Source: PALSA-693 sp963780345
Lineage (GTDB): Bacteria; Actinomycetota; Acidimicrobiia; Acidimicrobiales; Palsa-688
DNA: 64,000 nucleotides
Assembly: GCA_963780345.1 (NCBI GenBank)
Contig: CAWABU010000005.1
Coordinates: forward strand, 1 to 64,000
Direction: 5' to 3'
In this document: positions 1 through 8,096 of the stretch, in pieces
Numbering within the stretch: the first letter of the stretch is position 1
How the letters are laid out: each line of letters starts with the position of its first letter
Notes under the pieces: generated by a model
What the model saw: only the letters and a program-made list of their open reading frames with translations
Database searches by the model: none
Told to the model about the DNA's origin: nothing
Position numbers and translations under genes: made by a program

Positions 1-1895
1 CGGCCATGGCCTCCAGGGCCTGGCTGCGGTCGGCGTCGTGGTGTTCCCAGCCGGCCCGGTCCCGTAACTCCTGGCTGGTAGTGATGTCACCGGCCCGGAA
101 ACGACCCAGGGCTTGACGCTCGATGGGGTCGGCCTGGCGGCGGTTGACCCTCAGCTCGGCCGTCGGCACTCGACCCTGTCGTACTTCTTCGGACAGCCAT
201 ACCGCCAGACCGCCGGCGCCGACCGGCTGGGCTTGGAGGGGGTCGCCCACCATCCACACTTGCCCGCCCGGGCAGGCCGCAGCCGTGGCCAGCACCACCT
301 CGGCGTCACCGGGTGGACAACTGAGAGAACTCGTCCACGATGACCACGCAACCGGGCCGGCAGCTCTTTGCGGTCCAAGGCGAAACGGGCCACGGTGGTG
401 GCCGGGATACCCACCTGGCGCAACTGGCCCACAGCCTGATTGGTGGTAGACACGGCCAGCACCGATCGGCCGGCCCGTCGGGACGCGTCTACCGCGGCGG
501 CCAGGGTGGCGGCCTTCCCATACCCGGCCGGGGCGATCACCGCCCGCAGCCCGGCGCCTGGTCCGGCCAGCAGGGCCACCGCCGCGGCCCTTATCGGCGC
601 CCAGCTGGGCCGCCCCGGTGAGGGCGGCCTCGACCGACATAGGGTCCAGCGGCGCCGCCTGCCGCTGTTGCAGAACGCTGAGAGGAGCCAAGGACGCGGT
701 CTTCTCGGGCGGCGGTGCGTCACCGTCGACCACTGGCCGGGGGCCCGCCCGGTGTTATCCCGGTTGACCAGACGCACCACCCGGTCCGAGGCCAGGAACG
801 CCCCCGACAGCGTCTCCATATCGGTGACACCGAGTCGGCCCGCCCCCCAGACCGCCAGCGCCTCAACCACCTGGGCCTCGCTGAAGCGCGACCCATGGGC
901 GCACAACCCGGCTTCGGGGTCGACCAGCCCGTCGAACAGCGCCCGCAGCTCCGCCCGACCAATCGGAGCAACCGGAGCGCGCCGGGTCACGGCGGCCAGC
1001 AGTGCGTCACCGACGGGCAGGCGCGCCGCGACGGCTTCGCGGTCCCAGCGGCGGCGCAGGGGGCGGGGGTCAGGCTGCGGTCCTTGCGGGCCCGGGTGGC
1101 CAGGCTGGCCGCCTCGTCGGCCCGCACGCGAGCCTTCCTAACCGCGGGCGCCCCGCCGGTGGCGGCCAGGTAGGCTTCGATCTGGGCGGTCCGTTTCGAG
1201 AAGACCCGCAGCTGCGCCTCGCTCAGCCCGGTCATCTCCCGGCAGCCGTTGCGGTCCGGTCCCCAGCCCACCCCCAGCCGGGCCGACAGCCGGCGACGTA
1301 AGTCTTCCTGGTAAACCGAGCCGGCCGCCTTGGCCCAGCGGTACAGGGCGGTGGTGTCAATGGCCACCCAGGCGCCGTCCTGCCGGCAGACCAGGTTGGC
1401 GATCACCGTGCGGGTGTGCAACTGGGGGTCACCCTCCCGGCTGCTGCGATGCACGAAGGTGGCCGCTGCCCACCCCGATGTTTCCGCCCGCTGGCGTACC
1501 CCGTTCACCTGCCGGCGTGTGACCGCCGCCCGGCCCTCCACGAAGCTCAAGGCGGCCTGGACTGCCTCCACGTGGGCGATCGACACCGCCGTCGCCGTCT
1601 CCGGCGGCCCGAACGCCCACAGCAGCGACACGCTCTTGGGCGCCGAGAAGGTGGCGTCAATGGCTCGCACCGTGGCCGGCTTCGACCCGGCCAGCGCACC
1701 GCTGTCGGGATGGCGAGCGTCGATCAACGATCGCAGATCGACGGCCTGGACCACCCCGACCAGGCCCAGCTGTTCGGCCAGCCGGCCCGTCCACACACCG
1801 GGAGCTTCGCCCGAGCCCAAGTAGTAGTCCTCGACCCCGGCCGCCACCTGGTCCAGCACATACTCGGCGTCGGTCAACTTGGCCAGCCGCAACAC
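1..1895 (-). pseudogene. MobF (TrwC/TraA-type) relaxase-helicase, decayed, 3' end outside window
   Basis: Remnant of a conjugative relaxase fused to a RecD-like helicase, the enzyme that nicks oriT and unwinds the transferred strand. The GTG at 1895 starts MLRLAKLTDAEY and then GVEDYYLG, the usual N-terminus, and the product still reads QADPIERQALGRF near base 100 before leaving the window. The relaxase part keeps FVHR and QLHT, but the last His of the metal-binding cluster is Arg (QLHTR). The helicase part keeps VIAPAGYGK without a proper G-K-T Walker A, and VIVDEFSQL as Walker B. The coding frame changes near 1065, 715, 590, 385 and 320, with a stop after LSTR. The lost His plus several frame breaks argue for real decay. 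Assembly errors could explain some breaks but not the His change. Confidence 0.8.
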
Positions 1896-2390
1896 CGCCG
1901 CTCACCCGGCCGGCAGACGTGGGGCGCGACCCAAGATCGTCATCACTGAATAAACGGCGCGGCCCAGCACCCCGTTTTTTCGACCAATACGGCCACGGAC
2001 ACCCACGGACAGAAAAAATTCCGTGCAGCCTGGAACGACACCCCCCTCTGCGGCGCTATCGGGCTGAGATGCGCCGTCCCAAGCAACCACGGCGACCACC
2101 ACCCGTTTGCTTCTCCGCAAGCGGGGGCGAACGGCCAAGCATGACCTACGAGCCGAGCCTCGGGCTTGATTCACATGGGCCACGACCGCTCCAAACGCGG
2201 CGTTGACAAAGGGCGTTCAGGCCCGCCGACACCAGACAGACACACCCAGGGTGGCGCCAGCCTCGGCGTAGAGGTGACAGGCCGTTGTAACACTTCGATG
2301 GCTACGAGGTGAGAACCACAACTGAACGCTCGGCAGCACCCCCCAATCGCCGGAGTCCCCAAAGTGACACGCCCGGTCCCACACGAAGTG
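1896..2390. other. Gene-free stretch between divergent relaxase and winged-helix gene; possible oriT-like structure
   Basis: No convincing gene. It holds a 9-bp direct repeat CCACGGACA at 1993-2001 and 2003-2011. The second copy is partly paired in a small stem, CACGGA (2004-2009) with TCCGTG (2020-2025), around an A-rich loop. A short repeat beside a hairpin upstream of a relaxase gene is where an oriT would be expected, but no known nic sequence was recognised. Functional assignment is inference. Confidence 0.3.
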
Positions 2391-2936
2391 ATGACCAATC
2401 CATCCCCAACCACACCGGATCGCCATACAGGCGGACCTGACCGGAGCGCCACCGCCGCGGGCAGCGCGCCGGCCGGCGGCCTCATCGTGAAAGCACAAAG
2501 CAGTGTTTGGGGTCGACAATTGGGTCCGCCGGCCTGGGCCGCCCTCGAGGACCTGGCCCTCGCCGCCCATCGCACTGAGCAGGGCTGGGTCGCGCCCGTC
2601 GGTGTCGGCGATATCGCCGGCCGCGTCGGGGTCACCAAAGATACCGCCGCCCGGGCGGTCGCGGACTTGGGGGCGGCCGGTCTGGTCGTCCTGCAGCGCG
2701 TCCCACCACCAGACGGCCGGTGGCGTTCCGGCTACCGACTCCAACTCCCCGACGGCGTTGAACTGCGAGCCCGCCCGAACCATCCAGACACCGCCCTGCC
2801 TAAACGCCAACGACTCCTGTCCCGATCGGCAAGACAGCCGCCGTCCCACAAGCAGAGACAGCCGCGACCACTGTCCAAAAAGTCAAGACAGGCAGGCGCC
2901 GACGGACTCCAGCGACGGCTGTCCTACTGGACGTGA
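2391..2936 (+). CDS. Winged-helix DNA-binding protein, copy 1 (probably frameshifted near its C-terminus)
   Basis: Probable DNA-binding regulator or replication-type protein of the mobile element; exact role unknown. The start at ATG 2391 (MTNPSPTT) resembles the start of the paralogue at 5089 (MTTDPKAPP). The conserved core WGRQLGPPAWAALEDLALAA, then GWVAPVGVGDIAGRVGVTKD and a beta-wing (SGYRLQLPDG), matches that paralogue closely. In the paralogue the core runs in frame into CPDxxD repeats. Here those repeats (CPDRQD, CPKSQD, CPTGRD) are encoded in the +1 frame from 2818, so a one-base indel probably lies between about 2760 and 2818. The frame as it stands ends at 2936. A GTG at 2364 is an alternative start. 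Confidence 0.6.
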   Translation: MTNPSPTTPDRHTGGPDRSATAAGSAPAGGLIVKAQSSVWGRQLGPPAWAALEDLALAAHRTEQGWVAPVGVGDIAGRVGVTKDTAARAVADLGAAGLVVLQRVPPPDGRWRSGYRLQLPDGVELRARPNHPDTALPKRQRLLSRSARQPPSHKQRQPRPLSKKSRQAGADGLQRRLSYWT

Positions 2937-2938
2937 CA
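2818..2938. repeat. Cluster 1 of 19-bp TGTC-N11-GACA elements
   Basis: Four elements of identical length: TGTCCCGATCGGCAAGACA (2818-2836), CGTCCCACAAGCAGAGACA (2842-2860), TGTCCAAAAAGTCAAGACA (2872-2890) and TGTCCTACTGGACGTGACA (2920-2938). Start-to-start spacings are 24, 30 and 48 bp. The outer TGTC/GACA halves are complementary, so each is an interrupted palindrome suited to a dimeric DNA-binding protein. They lie at the 3' end of winged-helix copy 1, out of frame with it. Confidence 0.75.
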
Positions 2939-3378
2939 GCCCGGCGCGGGCCGAGGTGATGGCCCCTGTCGCATCGATGCACCGCCGGCGGCTGACCAAC
3001 AGGTCGTCCTACGCAATCGGACTTTGCTCCCGCCCGGCAGGCTATCCAGCCGACGCTATTCAATCTGGCCGCCCGCCACGACCAGCCTGCACTTCTCTCC
3101 CTACCGGACAGGACACGGACCCTTGGCGTGTAGCAGATCGGCCACCCCGGCCCCGGTAGGTGAGGACCCCATCGCGCCATGAGTGACACGAGCCCCGCCC
3201 TTGTTATGAGAACCGATTTCCCCGACCGAACCCCGAAAGGCGAACCAGAAATCACCAAAGACCGACACCCCGAAGCACCCGGCACCGTCGTGGTGCAACC
3301 GCGCTCTCCAGCGCATACCAACTGTACGCCCTGGGGCGTGGACTCTCCCGGGGCTGCTTCTCACGCCCCCAGAAGCGT
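2939..3378. other. Gene-free stretch
   Basis: Open frames here (for example from ATG 3179) do not resemble a protein family, and their composition looks like chance. No strong promoter, hairpin or RNA gene was seen. It separates winged-helix copy 1 from the next operon and may carry that operon's promoter. Confidence 0.4.
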
Positions 3379-3876
3379 GTGGGTCGCCTTACAGATGGAT
3401 TGGGCCCGGCGCGCCTCCCACCCAATGCCCATCAGCACGTCGCCATCTGGACGCAGGCCGCCCCAGAACTCGACGGCTTCGACTCCCCCGCCGAGATCCT
3501 CGATGCGGTCGGATGCTTAGGTGCCGCCGAGCAGTCCTGCCGGCTGCTCAGCGGACTTCTGCTCGCCGCGCACTATGACGGACTCGCTGCCTACGCCGTC
3601 CTGGTTGCGATCATTCCCGGGCTGCGAGTAGCGGCCGGTCGGCGCTGGCAGACGGCCCGGAGCGGCGGTCCATGGTGGAGCCGTGACGAACTCGACACCG
3701 ATACCATCAGCGCCGCCTGGCTGGCCATCGCGGCCCACGCCGGTCAACGCCATCTGCGTCCCGCCCGCCTGATCATCAGAGCTCGGCGCGACATCTGCGC
3801 ACCAGCCACGATGCCTATCGCCGCCGTAGCGCCCGCACCCTCCCACAGGGAAACCTCAACAACACGACCACCATGA
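3379..3876 (+). CDS. Hypothetical protein of an actinobacterial mobile-element family
   Basis: Unknown function. The centre (WTQAAPELDGFDSPAEILDA, then SGLLLAAHYDGLAAYAVLVA and IIPGLRVAAGRRW, then DTISAAWLAIAAHAGQRHLR) is helical and resembles unannotated proteins of actinobacterial integrative elements. This rests on recollection of pattern, not a search. No membrane segment or catalytic motif is visible. The GTG at 3379 is the first usable start, and the true start could differ. The end overlaps the next gene by 4 bp (ATGA at 3873), suggesting translational coupling with the HTH genes downstream. Confidence 0.55.
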   Translation: MGRLTDGLGPARLPPNAHQHVAIWTQAAPELDGFDSPAEILDAVGCLGAAEQSCRLLSGLLLAAHYDGLAAYAVLVAIIPGLRVAAGRRWQTARSGGPWWSRDELDTDTISAAWLAIAAHAGQRHLRPARLIIRARRDICAPATMPIAAVAPAPSHRETSTTRPP

Positions 3877-4571
3877 GTCTTGCGGACCCGGCCCACGCTG
3901 ATTCGCTGGCACTCGCCCTCGTCGAGAGCGCCCGATCCGGCCGGCTCGACCCTACCGGCTTCGACATCGCCTGCCGGGTTGCCCTCGGCGACGAGGATCC
4001 CTCAACCGCGGGTAGTCGCCATGGACTCGACCATCGCCAGACGCGTGCCACGCTTCGCTCCGCCCTTGATGCTCTCGCCGGCGACCACCGCCGCGCCACA
4101 TTCCCCGAACCCCCCTCCCGCTCGATCAATCCGCCCACAGATCAGGAGGTCCAACCCATGATTCCGCCTCCCCAACCCTTCGGCGCACCTCGGGACCCTG
4201 GCTTGGGGTCACCCGTCGTGCCGCTGCTGCTGACCGTCAACCAGGCAGCCGAACTCCTGGGCATGGGCCGATCCACCATCTACGAGCTCATCGATAGCGG
4301 CGAGCTCAAGTCCGTCAAGCGCGGGGCCAGCCGACGGGTACCCCTCAAAGCGGTCCACGACTACATCGAGCATTTACTCACCCAGCAGAATGACGACAGC
4401 AATCGGACTCCGACCCCGAGTTCGTCTCACCGGATCGTCCCCATCTCCGCACCATCCACGAGTCCTACCTCCGGACCGCTCGACGTACGGTCGACTTCGA
4501 CCCTGACCTCAGGCCCATCCAACCCGACAGCAGCGAACCGCCCCTCCCCGAGACGGCCACTATGCAGCTAG
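3873..4571 (+). CDS. Sigma-like HTH domain followed in frame by excisionase (HTH_17) protein
   Basis: The frame is open through two units. Residues 1-75 (SARSGRLDPTGFDIACRVAL, then GLDHRQTRATLRSALDAL) look like a small sigma-region-4-type HTH. The second unit carries a MerR/excisionase helix-turn-helix, LLTVNQAAELLGMGRSTIYE, then LIDSGELKSVKRGASRRVP. A strong ribosome site, AGGAGG (4144-4149), lies 8 nt before an in-frame ATG at 4158, so the excisionase is probably also, or only, made from there. Excisionase-type proteins direct integrase towards excision or act as repressors. The C-terminal 60 residues are Ser/Thr/Pro-rich with no fold visible. It overlaps the next gene, its diverged duplicate, by 10 bp. 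Confidence 0.6.
   Translation: MSLADPAHADSLALALVESARSGRLDPTGFDIACRVALGDEDPSTAGSRHGLDHRQTRATLRSALDALAGDHRRATFPEPPSRSINPPTDQEVQPMIPPPQPFGAPRDPGLGSPVVPLLLTVNQAAELLGMGRSTIYELIDSGELKSVKRGASRRVPLKAVHDYIEHLLTQQNDDSNRTPTPSSSHRIVPISAPSTSPTSGPLDVRSTSTLTSGPSNPTAANRPSPRRPLCS
4144..4149 (+). promoter_or_regulatory. Internal Shine-Dalgarno site for the excisionase unit
   Basis: AGGAGG with an 8-nt spacer to ATG 4158, inside the longer frame that starts at 3873. The duplicate gene has the equivalent GGAAGGAG (4764-4771) before GTG 4781. The paired internal sites suggest two proteins per module rather than one fusion. Confidence 0.6.
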
Positions 4572-5092
4572 CCGATGCCGTCCACGCTCGTCGGCTCGAC
4601 CCGCTCGACGCCGCCGCTGCCCACCAGGTTGCCATCGCCGGCCTGCCGCTCGACCGGGCCACCAAACGCCTCGGCCTGACCCGAGCCGCGGCCCGACAAT
4701 CGCTGCGTGCCGCCCGCGATGCGATGGAAACACGACCGACCATTCCCCCACTCACCCCCGCCCGGAAGGAGATCGCCAGCGTGCCGGTCGATATAAGGCC
4801 CGCCGCTCTCCCGCTGCTTCTCAGCGTCCACCAAGCCAGCCAGCTCATCGGTGTTAGTCGCACCACCCTCTACAAACTCATGGACAGCGGCGAACTCTTC
4901 TACGTCCACATCGGAGGCAGCCGACGCGTACCCGCTGCACTTCGCCCACGACTATCTCACTCGCCTCTGCGCCAGGCGGCAACGGTTCGGCCGCGTGGCC
5001 ATTCCGCCCGGGCGCCAGGAGGCTGGTTCGATCTTCCGGCCCGACCGGCCCCAGGTTACGGAAACAACCCAACCGAAGAGGCGGGCCAATGA
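4562..5092 (+). pseudogene. Duplicate sigma-like HTH plus excisionase unit, frameshifted
   Basis: Diverged copy of the gene at 3873. The first unit (HARRLDPLDAAAAHQVAIAG, then GLTRAAARQSLRAARDAM) and the excisionase helix-turn-helix (LLSVHQASQLIGVSRTTLYK, then LMDSGELFYVHIGGSRRVP) are clear. After SRRVP the expected continuation, HFAHDYLTRLCARR (matching VHDYIEHLL of the copy), lies in another frame, so a one-base change occurs near 4930. The annotated frame reads on as low-quality sequence to 5092. An internal start, GTG 4781 with GGAAGGAG upstream, parallels the first copy. The HTH may still be functional, since the break is behind it. Confidence 0.6.
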
Positions 5093-5703
5093 CGACCGAC
5101 CCGAAGGCTCCGCCAACCAATCCGGACAGCACCGGCTGCACCGTATGCATCGATGCACGAAGCCGAGCGTGGCGTCGCCAACTGGGCGTCCTGGCGTGGG
5201 CCGCCCTGGAGGATCTGGCCTTGGCCGCCCACCCCAGTGACCAAGGCTGGGTCGCACCCATAGGCGTTCGGGATATCGCCCGCAGCATCGGAGTAGCCAA
5301 GGATACCGCGGCCCGCGCCGTCCACATACTGAGCTCGGCCCGTCTCGTCGTGTTTGAGCGAGGGGTCGCCGGCCGAGACGGCCGCCCCCGTTCTGGCTAT
5401 CGCCTCCAGCTCCCCAACGGCATTCAAATGCTCCCCCGTCCGAAGTCTGATGACACCCTCGTAGCGAAGACGGGCGGTGGCTGTCCCGACAGGGAAGACA
5501 AGCGCTGTCCCGACGGGCAAGACAACAATGACCGTCCTAGGCGTCGAGACATCCCGGCGGATCACTCAACTCCCGTTCACTGGCGCGACCCGGGTTCTCA
5601 GGCCATCCGCGCTCCGTCCAAAGGGCGGTTCGAACTCCCGATCCAGCCAACGCTTTTCGCAACCTCCCACTCCCTCTTTCTAACGAGCGAACCTCATGAC
5701 TAA
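5089..5703 (+). CDS. Winged-helix DNA-binding protein, copy 2 (intact)
   Basis: Paralogue of the gene at 2391. The core WRRQLGVLAWAALEDLALAA, then APIGVRDIARSIGVAKDTAA and the wing SGYRLQLPNG define a winged helix over residues 25-115. It continues in frame into a tail with CPDREDK, CPDGQDN and RPRRRDI. Those repeats are the coding counterpart of the TGTC-N11-GACA elements at 5482-5551. The start ATG overlaps the preceding frame (ATGA at 5089). It probably binds DNA within this element. The position of the palindromic elements inside its own gene suggests autoregulation or replication control, which is inference. The last 50 residues show no recognisable fold. Confidence 0.65.
   Translation: MTTDPKAPPTNPDSTGCTVCIDARSRAWRRQLGVLAWAALEDLALAAHPSDQGWVAPIGVRDIARSIGVAKDTAARAVHILSSARLVVFERGVAGRDGRPRSGYRLQLPNGIQMLPRPKSDDTLVAKTGGGCPDREDKRCPDGQDNNDRPRRRDIPADHSTPVHWRDPGSQAIRAPSKGRFELPIQPTLFATSHSLFLTSEPHD
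5482..5551. repeat. Cluster 2 of 19-bp TGTC-N11-GACA elements
   Basis: Three elements: TGTCCCGACAGGGAAGACA (5482-5500), TGTCCCGACGGGCAAGACA (5506-5524) and CGTCCTAGGCGTCGAGACA (5533-5551). Spacings are 24 and 27 bp. They lie inside the 3' part of winged-helix copy 2, here in frame with it. Confidence 0.75.
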
Positions 5704-5929
5704 CTTGAGTGAGCCGCTCAGCATGCATCGAAAGCACAGGCATTGGCGAATGATGGCCGGCCATCCGGGCGAGCCGTTTCGTCTTAACGCTTCGCCGGGA
5801 GTTAGCTCCCGAGTGAGACGCGCTTCATCGCAGTGTCGCTGTCGCTGCTCATTGCAACTCTCTGCAACGAGCTGTCGATTGCCGAGTCCAGCGGTAGTGG
5901 CGCTGGACTCGCTGCGTCGGCGATCACAA

Positions 5930-6300
5930 CACGACGCGATTGGGGCCACTAAAGCTCCGCTCGTCGAGGAGGGACGGGTACCTGGCGTGCGTTACCGCGC
6001 CATTGCGGCCGAGGGGGGCGTAATCAAAGAGACAGCCGCCTGGGCCGTTTTCAAACTGCGATCAGGAGCCCTTTTCAGTCGAGGCCATGAAGAAGGCCGA
6101 GATTGGCCGCGCTCTGTCCATGAGCTCGGCGTGCCGCAGGAATCCGGATTCGAGTCTGTCGAGCCAGAAAAGACAACCATACGCCCTACGACACCCACGG
6201 TCTCTGTCCTAAGAAGGAAGACGAGCACTGTCGAGAGGGGGAAATATTCGGCACCTGTCCGAGTCCGAAAGACGGTGAGCGTACTGAGCTGGCATTTCTC
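5930..6300 (+). pseudogene. Winged-helix protein copy 3, decayed
   Basis: The stretch EEGRVPGVRYRAIAAEGG, VIKETAAWAVFKLRSG and GRDWPRSVHELGVPQ aligns with the winged-helix core of the paralogues at 2391 and 5089, but many key residues have changed and no good start is present. CPxxxD-type repeats follow in a different frame. It sits inside a longer open frame (5696-6568) whose ends resemble nothing. A decayed third copy is the simplest reading. Confidence 0.5.
6157..6274. repeat. Cluster 3 of 19-bp TGTC-N11-GACA elements
   Basis: Elements at 6157-6175 (TGTCGAGCCAGAAAAGACA), 6205-6223 (TGTCCTAAGAAGGAAGACG), 6229-6247 (right half lost) and 6256-6274 (TGTCCGAGTCCGAAAGACG). Spacings are 48, 24 and 27 bp, repeating the values in clusters 1 and 2. 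They follow the decayed winged-helix copy 3 and have survived better than its coding frame. Confidence 0.7.
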
Positions 6301-6419
6301 CACGATAACTGTAGCGCTGCGGGGCGGGCGTCCCTCTTTCCGTCAACCATTTCCAACACCGACAACTATTCCGGTTCCGCCGGCTGCCGGAACGGTGCCG
6401 GTCTCGAGGACGTCGGTCG

Positions 6420-6767
6420 ATGACTGGGCACCGCATCCGTCCCTTGCCCGTCCGATCCTCGGACGAGGAGGACGGGGTCGCTCAGGGCGGCCGGGTGGAT
6501 CCGGCATCTGGCACCATCGAAGCCCTGGTGGAGGCGGCCGTCGAGCGCGCTATCAGCCGCGTGCTTGAACCCCACCTGCGTCGACTCCAAGCGTGCTCCC
6601 CCGCGGTATATACCGTGTCCCAAGCGGCGGAAGTTCTCCAAGTTTCGGATGACACGATCGGCCGCCTCGTCAGAAAGGGGTTACTGCCGCGAGTGCCTCA
6701 TCTCGATGGCAAGGTGCTCATACCTCGGGAGGCAGTGGCCCGATTGATCGACGGGCAGCCCGACTAG
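6420..6767 (+). CDS. Excisionase-like HTH protein
   Basis: 115 residues. The N-terminal half (IEALVEAAVERAISRVLEPH) is a helical, possibly dimerising segment. The C-terminal half is an excisionase-type helix-turn-helix, YTVSQAAEVLQVSDDTIGRL, then VRKGLLPRVPHLDGKVLIPR. It converges on the integrase gene, with 67 bp between the two ends. That is a usual place for a recombination directionality factor. ATG 6420 is the first start, within the sequence GTCGATGAC. Confidence 0.65.
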   Translation: MTGHRIRPLPVRSSDEEDGVAQGGRVDPASGTIEALVEAAVERAISRVLEPHLRRLQACSPAVYTVSQAAEVLQVSDDTIGRLVRKGLLPRVPHLDGKVLIPREAVARLIDGQPD

Positions 6768-6834
6768 CTGCGCGCCTCGGACTTGCCAACGACGCGCCAA
6801 CCCCTGTCTCGATGGTCACGATCGCCTCTGGAGC

Positions 6835-8010
6835 TCACGCTCCTTGTTCGCCGAGGAGGCGATCCATGAGCTCAGCAGCGTGACGGTCCGAGCCCGGAAT
6901 GAAGTGACGGTAGGTCCGCAACACGTTCGCCTCGGTGCATCCGAGCCGCTCCGCGACCACCGACACTGGTATGCCGTTCATCAGCATCTGGCTGGCGGCA
7001 CAGTGCCGAAGATCGTGCAGCCGCAATCCAGGCACACCAGCTTTCGTGCTGTAGATCCCCCAGGCGTGGGACGGCCAGCCCAGGTTCCAGTGCGAGCCAC
7101 CCCCGTCGTCGGAGAACACGAACGATTCGGGAGCGAGCGGAGATCCGATCGCCAAGGCCCGCTCGGAGGCACGGATCCGATGCTCTCGGAGCACGGCTAC
7201 TGTCGCCGTCCCCAGGGTCACGACGTAGGGGCGCTCGGCCTTAGTGCCCTTCTCCACCTCCCCGTCGGCCGACTCGGCAATGGCGCGCGTGAACGTGATC
7301 GTGGCCCGCTCGAGGTCCACGCCCCGCCAGCGCAGGGCCACCAGAGTTCCCCGGCGGGCTCCCACCGTGGCGGCAAGCTGGATGAATGCCGCCATGTCCT
7401 TGGGAGCCACGGCCTGTACCGCTCTGACTTGAGCCATGTCGGGGATGGCGAGCGGTTGGTGCTTCACTCGGGGCGGGTCCGCAGCCAGGGCTGGGTTGGC
7501 CTCGACCAGCTTCTTACGAACCGCCCAGTTCCACATGGCCCGGAGCTGGCCGTGGCATCGCACCACCACCGAGGGGGACAGTCCCCAGTCGTCCTGCAGC
7601 TTCCGGTAGAGGCGGTCGAGCTGTACGGCGGTGACCGCGTCGGCACGGCGGCGGCCGATCTCCGGCAGGAGGTAGGAACGGAAGTTGTCCGCCACTGTCT
7701 TGGCTGTCTTCGGTGACCAGCCCGTCCACTGCCCGCTTCGCCCGTCCCGCCTCGGTAGGTTGGCCTCCTGCCACAGCCGGGCGAGCTCCGCGACCGTGGG
7801 GCCCCGCCCCGCCGTCCGTCGAGGCTCCTGGCCAGACTCTACCGCCGCGATCAGCTCAGCCAGGCGGGCATCGGCCGCCTTCGCCCCGGCCCGGTTGTTG
7901 GGCGCGTGGACAGTTTCGTATACGGTCCGTCGTCGCCCGGTATCAGGGTGCGACCCAGCCGCGACCACCAACCTCCACGCCCCCGCCCGGTACCGCTTGG
8001 AGCCTCGCAT
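6835..8010 (-). CDS. Tyrosine recombinase (phage/ICE integrase)
   Basis: 391 residues, full length. The N-terminal AP2-like arm-binding domain (YRAGAWRLVVAAG, then RAGAKAADARLAEL), core-binding domain (TVAELARLWQEANL, then ADAVTAVQLDRLYRKL) and catalytic domain (VGARRGTLVALRW with the first Arg, LHDLRHCAASQML with His-x-x-Arg, and Tyr in LRTYRHF) are all present. It catalyses site-specific integration and excision. The ATG at 8010 lies 87 bp from the 3' end of tRNA-Gly, so that tRNA is the likely attachment site and this gene marks the right boundary of the left element. Confidence 0.9.
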   Translation of the reverse strand: MRGSKRYRAGAWRLVVAAGSHPDTGRRRTVYETVHAPNNRAGAKAADARLAELIAAVESGQEPRRTAGRGPTVAELARLWQEANLPRRDGRSGQWTGWSPKTAKTVADNFRSYLLPEIGRRRADAVTAVQLDRLYRKLQDDWGLSPSVVVRCHGQLRAMWNWAVRKKLVEANPALAADPPRVKHQPLAIPDMAQVRAVQAVAPKDMAAFIQLAATVGARRGTLVALRWRGVDLERATITFTRAIAESADGEVEKGTKAERPYVVTLGTATVAVLREHRIRASERALAIGSPLAPESFVFSDDGGGSHWNLGWPSHAWGIYSTKAGVPGLRLHDLRHCAASQMLMNGIPVSVVAERLGCTEANVLRTYRHFIPGSDRHAAELMDRLLGEQGA

Positions 8011-8020
8011 CGCCCAACTA

Positions 8021-8041
8021 TGTTGGCAGAAATGTTGGCAG
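8021..8041. repeat. Direct repeat TGTTGGCAG, possible integrase arm sites
   Basis: Two perfect copies of TGTTGGCAG (8021-8029 and 8033-8041), 12 bp apart, between the integrase start and the tRNA. Short direct repeats beside a core site are typical arm-type binding sites for tyrosine integrases. No second att region is visible in the window for comparison. Confidence 0.4.
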
Positions 8042-8096
8042 GGCTTCCAGCACCCTCCTGGTCAGCCCCTCCGCAACGCTCTGACCTGCACTTTCT

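Noticed and set aside
2818..2938. Possible CRISPR array at the TGTC-N11-GACA elements
   Set aside because: The middle 11 bases are similar between units and the gaps are 5-29 bp, unlike spacers; no cas genes.
3179..3520. Frame starting at ATG 3179
   Set aside because: Low-complexity translation, and it overlaps the better supported gene at 3379 in another frame.
5576..5592. TTCACTGGCGCGACC resembling a family-2 repeat arm
   Set aside because: Only a partial arm with no inner motif or second arm; likely chance.
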